NCBI GenBank assembly: GCA_031553705.1
Contig: JAVBLD010000043.1
Coordinates: forward strand, 1-58,565
DNA length: 58,565 nucleotides
Direction of reading: 5' to 3'
Source of the DNA: JAVBLD01 sp031553705
GTDB lineage: Bacteria > Bacteroidota > Bacteroidia > Bacteroidales > Marinifilaceae
Part shown: positions 54,640 to 58,565 of the stretch, piece by piece
How the letters are laid out: the number at the start of each line of letters is the position of its first letter
Position numbering within the stretch: the first letter of the stretch is position 1
Program-made: the position numbers and the translations under genes
The notes under the pieces: generated by a model
Told to the model about the DNA's origin: nothing
Database searches by the model: none
Seen by the model: only the letters and a program-made list of their open reading frames with translations

Positions 54640-55620
54640 ATGATCGAGAAAAAAATAAGTATTGAAAATATTGATCCAATTGATTTTTACGGTATTAATA
54701 ACGCAAAAATCAATATATTAAAAGATTATTTTCCAAAATTAAAAATCATTGCCCGTGGTAATGAAATTATTATTCAGGGAGAAATAAACGATATTGAAAT
54801 CGTAAGCAATAAAATCAATGCTCTTATAGAACACTATCATCGTTACAACATACTCACCATTGCCAATCTGAAAAGAATTATCCTGGAGGACAACACGGTC
54901 GAAGATATAGAAGACGATGAATCGGTAATTCTTTTCGGCAATTCGGGCAAGGCGATTCGTGCACGAACCCCCAACCAGCGCAAACTGGTGGAGCTAGCCA
55001 GAAATAATGATCTGCTTTTTGCTACTGGCCCGGCAGGAACCGGAAAAACATATACTGCCATAGCTTTAGCAGTGAAAGCCCTACGCAACAGAGAGGTAAA
55101 ACGAATCGTACTCAGCCGGCCGGCTGTTGAGGCAGGTGAAAGCCTCGGCTTTCTCCCCGGCGATATGAAAGAAAAAGTAGACCCTTATCTGCAACCGCTA
55201 TATGATGCGTTATCGGATATGATACCTTTCAAAAAACTGGAGGAATACTTGGAAACCGATGTGATTCAGATCGCTCCGCTTGCCTATATGCGCGGGCGCA
55301 CCTTAAACGACTCATTTGTTATTTTAGACGAAGCGCAAAATACTACCCGCAACCAACTTAAAATGTTTCTGACCCGTATGGGAGTCAGTGCAAAATTCGT
55401 GATAACCGGTGATATGAGCCAAATCGACCTTCCTAAGAAAAATGATTCCGGTTTGGTACACGCCTTTAAAATACTGCAGCATATCAACGGCATTGCTTTC
55501 GTAGAATTTAATTCCGACGATATCGTCCGCCACCGGCTGGTAAAAGACATTGTCAAAGCATATAATAAAAGTACGGACTTCTCACCTCCTAAAAACGAAG
55601 AAAAAATCGATGGACAGTAA
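54640..55620 (+). CDS. phoH: PhoH-family ATPase
   Basis: 326 residues from the ATG at 54640. An in-frame TTG at 54595 would add 15 residues but overlaps a promoter-like GCTAATTTGCACC, so I prefer the ATG. N-terminal domain of about 105 residues (KH-like fold), then an SF1-type ATPase: Walker A ATGPAGTGKTYTAIAL, LSRPAVEAGESLGFLPGDM, Walker B SFVILDEAQNTT, and TRMGVSAKFVITGDMSQID. PhoH proteins are linked to RNA metabolism; the function remains unclear. It is 30 nt upstream of purC. Confidence 0.93.
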   Translation: MIEKKISIENIDPIDFYGINNAKINILKDYFPKLKIIARGNEIIIQGEINDIEIVSNKINALIEHYHRYNILTIANLKRIILEDNTVEDIEDDESVILFGNSGKAIRARTPNQRKLVELARNNDLLFATGPAGTGKTYTAIALAVKALRNREVKRIVLSRPAVEAGESLGFLPGDMKEKVDPYLQPLYDALSDMIPFKKLEEYLETDVIQIAPLAYMRGRTLNDSFVILDEAQNTTRNQLKMFLTRMGVSAKFVITGDMSQIDLPKKNDSGLVHAFKILQHINGIAFVEFNSDDIVRHRLVKDIVKAYNKSTDFSPPKNEEKIDGQ

Positions 55621-55650
55621 TGGTAAAAAAAAGATTTAACATATAAAAAT

Positions 55651-56598
55651 ATGACAAACGCTATTGTAAAAACAAATTTCACTTTTCCCGGACAAAAAAA
55701 TGTCTATAAAGGAAAAGTACGCGATGTATACAACATCAATGACCAATATCTCGTGATGATTGTATCGGACCGTATTTCGGCTTTCGATGTGGTACTTCCG
55801 GAAGGTATTCCTTATAAAGGGCAGGTTCTGAATCAAATTGCAGAAAGGTTTCTGGATGCAACATCCGATATTGTTCCTAATTGGAAAATCGCCTCTCCGG
55901 ATCCGATGGTCACTGTGGGATATATGTGCGAACCGTTCAAAGTAGAGATGGTGATACGGGGCTATCTGTCAGGACATGCCTGGAGAGAGTACCAGGAAGG
56001 AAAACGTGTCATCTGCGGCGTTCCGATGCCGGAAAACATGGTCGAAAATCAACGCTTCCCACACCCGATCATCACCCCAACCACGAAAGCTCTGGAAGGA
56101 CATGACGAAGATATTTCGAAGGAAGAAATCGTTGCGGAAGGCTTAGTCAGCAAAGAAGATTACGAAATCCTGGAAGAGTATACACGGAAACTATTTCAAA
56201 GAGGCAGTGAAATAGCCGCGCGGATGGGATTAATTTTAGTGGATACCAAATATGAATTCGGTAAAAAAGACGGCAAGATTTATCTGATTGATGAAATACA
56301 CACTCCGGACTCCTCCCGCTATTTCTATTCGGAAGGATATACCGAAAGGCTGGCAAAAAGAGAAAAACAAAAACAACTCTCCAAAGAATTTGTCCGAGAA
56401 TGGTTAATGGGCAAAGGTTTTCAAGGCAAAGAGGGGCAACAGGTACCTCAAATGACCCAAGAGGTGGTAAAAAACATTACCGATCGTTATATCGAACTCT
56501 ATGAGAACATCACCGGCCATCCTTTTATAAAAGGCAGTGAAACCGACGTATTGAAACGCATTGAAAATAATGTAAATGCTTGTTTGAAAAAGCTATAA
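55651..56598 (+). CDS. purC: Phosphoribosylaminoimidazole-succinocarboxamide synthase
   Basis: 315 residues, the longer SAICAR synthase form. It ligates CAIR and aspartate with ATP in purine synthesis. Motifs are YKGKVRDVYNINDQYLVMI, VSDRISAFDVVLPEGIPYKG, VEMVIRGYLSGHAWREY, ITPTTKALEGHDEDIS and LIDEIHTPDSSRYF. It is 30 nt downstream of phoH on the same strand and is followed by a long inverted repeat. Confidence 0.97.
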   Translation: MTNAIVKTNFTFPGQKNVYKGKVRDVYNINDQYLVMIVSDRISAFDVVLPEGIPYKGQVLNQIAERFLDATSDIVPNWKIASPDPMVTVGYMCEPFKVEMVIRGYLSGHAWREYQEGKRVICGVPMPENMVENQRFPHPIITPTTKALEGHDEDISKEEIVAEGLVSKEDYEILEEYTRKLFQRGSEIAARMGLILVDTKYEFGKKDGKIYLIDEIHTPDSSRYFYSEGYTERLAKREKQKQLSKEFVREWLMGKGFQGKEGQQVPQMTQEVVKNITDRYIELYENITGHPFIKGSETDVLKRIENNVNACLKKL

Positions 56599-56606
56599 AA
56601 GGAAAC

Positions 56607-56699
56607 GGGAATTTTGAATTACAGGCCAGCCGGAATAGAAAATTTACAGTCTGTTATACAGCTACCCCATAGCCGAAAAAATCTGTAATTCAAAATCCC
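56607..56699. terminator. Long inverted repeat between convergent purC and cdaA
   Basis: The left arm GGGAATTTTGAATTACAG (56607-56624) and right arm CTGTAATTCAAAATCCC (56683-56699) pair over 17 of 18 positions, with one extra A. The 58-nt loop holds smaller ACAG/CTGT pairs. The right arm abuts the cdaA stop codon. No T-tract, so it is a long mRNA 3'-end stem or a repeat remnant rather than a classical terminator. Confidence 0.6.
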
Positions 56700-57488
56700 T
56701 TAATCTACTGTTTCAAAATGGGAAAAATCCTTATTCAGAAAATGCTTCAGCTCTTTTCCGGTAATATTCATTTTATACTTTCCCTCTTTCACAAAAGTAA
56801 TATGCCCGGTCTCCTCGCTAACAACCACGACATAAGCATCGCTAACCGTACTTACCCCCAAAGCTGCACGATGGCGTAGTCCCATGCTTCCGGGCAGGTC
56901 GTTCCGATCCGAAACGGGCAATATACATCTTGCCGCCATAATCTTACTATCCGTAATGATAATAGCCCCGTCGTGCAATGGCGTATTTTTAAAAAAAATA
57001 TTTTTCAACAACTCCTCCGACACCTTTGCTTTCATAATCACCCCGGTCTGAGCGTAGTTATAAAGTTCCGTATTCTGTGCTAACACAATCAGCGCACCGG
57101 TTTTAGTATGCGAAAAACATTCGCAGGCTTTTACAATGGCATCGGATACATCTTCTTTTATTATAGGTTTCGCAAACAATCCCTCCAAATTGAATATATT
57201 CTGAAGATTATATTTACTTCCAATTAAAAGTAGGAAACGCCTGACTTCCTGTTGAAACACAATCAATAAAGCCAATACCCCAACCCCTATAAACTGCCCT
57301 AGGATCAAGGAAACCAATTCCATGTTAAAAACCCTCACCAACAGCCAGGCCAGATAAAAGACAAATATCCCGGCGAAAATATTAATAGCTGCCGTCCCTT
57401 TAACCAAACGGTAAATCTGATAGAAAATCAGTGCGACAATCAAAATATCTATTATATCAAAAATCCCCAGTTTTATAAACATCAACAT
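56700..57488 (-). CDS. cdaA: Diadenylate cyclase CdaA
   Basis: 263 residues from the ATG at 57488; a second Met two codons on (57482) is equally possible. A longer frame from TTG 57557 would overlap a -7 element. Three N-terminal TM segments (IFDIIDILIVALIFYQIY, then INIFAGIFVFYLAWLLV, then ISLILG-like) precede the DAC domain: motif DGAIIITDSKIMAARCILP and GLRHRAALGVS. It makes the second messenger c-di-AMP at the membrane. The downstream partner gene ybbR is not adjacent, unlike in Firmicutes. Confidence 0.94.
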   Translation of the reverse strand: MLMFIKLGIFDIIDILIVALIFYQIYRLVKGTAAINIFAGIFVFYLAWLLVRVFNMELVSLILGQFIGVGVLALLIVFQQEVRRFLLLIGSKYNLQNIFNLEGLFAKPIIKEDVSDAIVKACECFSHTKTGALIVLAQNTELYNYAQTGVIMKAKVSEELLKNIFFKNTPLHDGAIIITDSKIMAARCILPVSDRNDLPGSMGLRHRAALGVSTVSDAYVVVVSEETGHITFVKEGKYKMNITGKELKHFLNKDFSHFETVD

Positions 57489-57554
57489 AGTAAACAATTT
57501 TGAGTTGAGTATTGAATCGGACTCTATTTGAAGTTCAACATTCAAAATAGTATA

Positions 57555-57562
57555 CAAAACTA
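57555..57562 (-). promoter_or_regulatory. -7 element TAGTTTTG of the cdaA promoter
   Basis: A TAnnTTTG match on the minus strand. It predicts a leader of about 60 nt before the ATG at 57488 and argues against a more upstream start. Confidence 0.45.
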
Positions 57563-57641
57563 AGTAAAATAAATCAAATTAAGGATCGGGCTATCTGAAA
57601 AATTGGAAATAGAGTGAGGAACATCATATCGAAAAAATACT

Positions 57642-57649
57642 TACATTTG
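57642..57649 (+). promoter_or_regulatory. -7 element TACATTTG of the LolA-like gene
   Basis: An exact TAnnTTTG match about 20 nt before the ATG. No -33 consensus at 19 nt. Confidence 0.5.
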
Positions 57650-57669
57650 CAATGTAAACCAAAAACAAT

Positions 57670-58311
57670 ATGATAATGCGACACTTTACAGCTTTACTCT
57701 TTTTATTGTTATTCCATGCGATAGTTTCTGCCCAGACAGATCCGAAAGCAAAAGCGATTCTTGACAAATCGGCAGCAAAATTCAAAGCCTATCCTGCTGT
57801 TGAAGTTGATTTCAACCTTTCTATGGAAAACAAAGCGGAAAATATCAGTGAAAAGCATAAAGGGAAAGCCTACATGAAAGGTAATATGTATAAAGTGGAG
57901 GTAATGGATGTTATCAGCTATTATGATGGGAAAAACATATACACCTACATGCCCGATGTAAAAGAGGTGAATATTAAAAGTCCGGATGCAGAGCAGGAAG
58001 AACTATTAAATCCGGTGACGCTTTTTGACATTCACAACAAAGAGTTCAATCAACAGCTTGTCAATACAGCGAACGGCGTCGCTCATATCGAACTAACCCC
58101 TATTGATAAGAAAAAAAATATCAATAAAATCGGCATTCTGATTGACCCGAATACATCCATGATTCAAAAAGTGACCCTGTTTGGCAAAGACGGTAATAAT
58201 ATCATCGTTGTGATCAATAGCATCAAACAGCCTTCTACCATTCCGTCCGACTCATTCTTTAGATTCGATACAAAACAGTTTCCGGATGTTGAGGTGATCG
58301 ATCTTAGATAA
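57670..58311 (+). CDS. LolA-like outer-membrane lipoprotein carrier
   Basis: 213 residues with a signal peptide (cleavage probably after VSAQ). The mature part has the LolA-type beta structure: ILDKSAAKFKAYPAVEVDF, MENKAENISEKHKGKAYMKG, MYKVEVMDVISYYDGKNIYTY and a C-terminal VINSIKQPSTIPSDSFFRFD. LolA ferries lipoproteins across the periplasm from the LolCDE complex; the LolD-type ATPase is at 46297. The ATG two codons later (57676) is an alternative start. A terminator follows. Confidence 0.88.
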   Translation: MIMRHFTALLFLLLFHAIVSAQTDPKAKAILDKSAAKFKAYPAVEVDFNLSMENKAENISEKHKGKAYMKGNMYKVEVMDVISYYDGKNIYTYMPDVKEVNIKSPDAEQEELLNPVTLFDIHNKEFNQQLVNTANGVAHIELTPIDKKKNINKIGILIDPNTSMIQKVTLFGKDGNNIIVVINSIKQPSTIPSDSFFRFDTKQFPDVEVIDLR

Positions 58312-58341
58312 AAAAAATTTGAAATCTAAAATATATGTTAT

Positions 58342-58375
58342 AACTTGTTAGCCGAATCGGCTAACAAGTTTTTTA
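58342..58375 (+). terminator. Intrinsic terminator after the LolA-like gene
   Basis: AACTTGTTAGCC pairs with GGCTAACAAGTT (12 bp) around a GAATC loop, followed by TTTTTATT. Confidence 0.92.
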
Positions 58376-58455
58376 TTGTCAATTCCGTCATGGTGTAGTT
58401 ATTTCTCATAAATACCCCTTTCTGGTGGAATTCCTAACTAAATCCGCACAAATAG

Positions 58456-58565
58456 TTAAGCACTTTTTGCATTTAGTTTCCAGAATTCATCTATTGTCAT
58501 ATTATTCAGAGCTTTGTGGCGTCTGATTTTATTATACCAGATTTCTATGTACTCGAAGATCTCTA
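58456..58565 (-). mobile_element. 3' end of an IS3-family transposase, cut by the window edge
   Basis: Reading leftward from the edge, 35 codons end at TAA (58456-58458). They include EYIEIWYNKIRRHKALNNM and then TIDEFWKLNAKSA, the typical C-terminal end of IS3/IS150-type DDE transposases (the Tyr-Asn-x-x-Arg-x-His region). The full element lies to the right. Its terminal inverted repeat is probably between 58376 and 58455, but I could not place it without the other end. Confidence 0.85.

Noticed and set aside
1..58565. CRISPR arrays, prophage, conjugative genes, rRNA
   Set aside because: No regularly spaced repeats, phage structural genes, relaxase or rRNA segments seen in the window; the UUUAG run is a simple pentamer repeat without spacers.

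Overview
The window is a stretch of chromosome from a member of the Bacteroidota, most likely the order Bacteroidales. The evidence is the gene content: long NusB, DUF4835, DUF4286 next to RuvC, DUF6057 next to a TolB-like lipoprotein, paired DUF1573 proteins, Bacteroides-type PNPase/S15, and CdaA. The promoters agree: many intergenic gaps carry the Bacteroidota -7 element TAnnTTTG, several with TTTG or TTCG at -33. GC content looks low to moderate and translation starts have weak or no Shine-Dalgarno. I cannot name a genus.

Layout. 1-283: non-coding, with promoter elements and a repeated 9-mer. 284-6075 (+): coiled-coil membrane protein, formate-THF ligase (fhs), membrane metallophosphoesterase, SpoIIE-type phosphatase. 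6072-13808 (-): LTA-synthase-like enzyme, dnaB, DnaQ-like exonuclease, fabI, recN, DUF4835 protein. 13967-14914 (+): nusB. 14944-15572 (-): two tandem paralogous small-RNA units, the most interesting unannotated structure here. 15669-17050 (-): VanX-type dipeptidase and a PlsC-like acyltransferase. 17419-20406 (+): rplU-rpmA, serS, DUF4286, ruvC. 20433-25945: degenerate receiver, KamA-like radical SAM enzyme, and two acyltransferases resembling the glycine-lipid enzymes GlsA and GlsB, separated by a clostripain-like lipoprotein. 25958-30471 (-): pdxA, pnp, rpsO, DedA. 30679-37853 (+): two DUF1573 proteins, mutS2, CPA2 antiporter. 37838-45513 (-): DUF6057 protein, TolB-like lipoprotein with a CxxCH motif, kdsA, rarA, PIF1/HRDC-type helicase. 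45936-46008 (-): tRNA-Gly(CCC). 46297-48894 (+): lolD, two FKBP isomerases, DUF3127 protein. 48951-54529 (-): cvfB-like gene, a 1076-residue multi-cofactor dehydrogenase fusion, a small unknown protein, mazG. 54640-58311: phoH, purC (+), cdaA (-), lolA-like (+). The right edge cuts into the 3' end of an IS3-family transposase.

Most genes are core functions: replication and repair (dnaB, recN, ruvC, mutS2, rarA, helicase, exonuclease), translation and RNA (rplU, rpmA, serS, rpsO, pnp, nusB, phoH, tRNA), and envelope and lipids (fabI, kdsA, lolD, lolA, LTA-synthase-like, acyltransferases, DedA). Accessory interest lies in the tandem small RNAs, the HcnABC-like fusion oxidoreductase, the KamA homologue with altered substrate residues, the degenerate receiver and the heme-motif TolB-like lipoprotein. 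I saw no CRISPR array, prophage, rRNA or complete mobile element.
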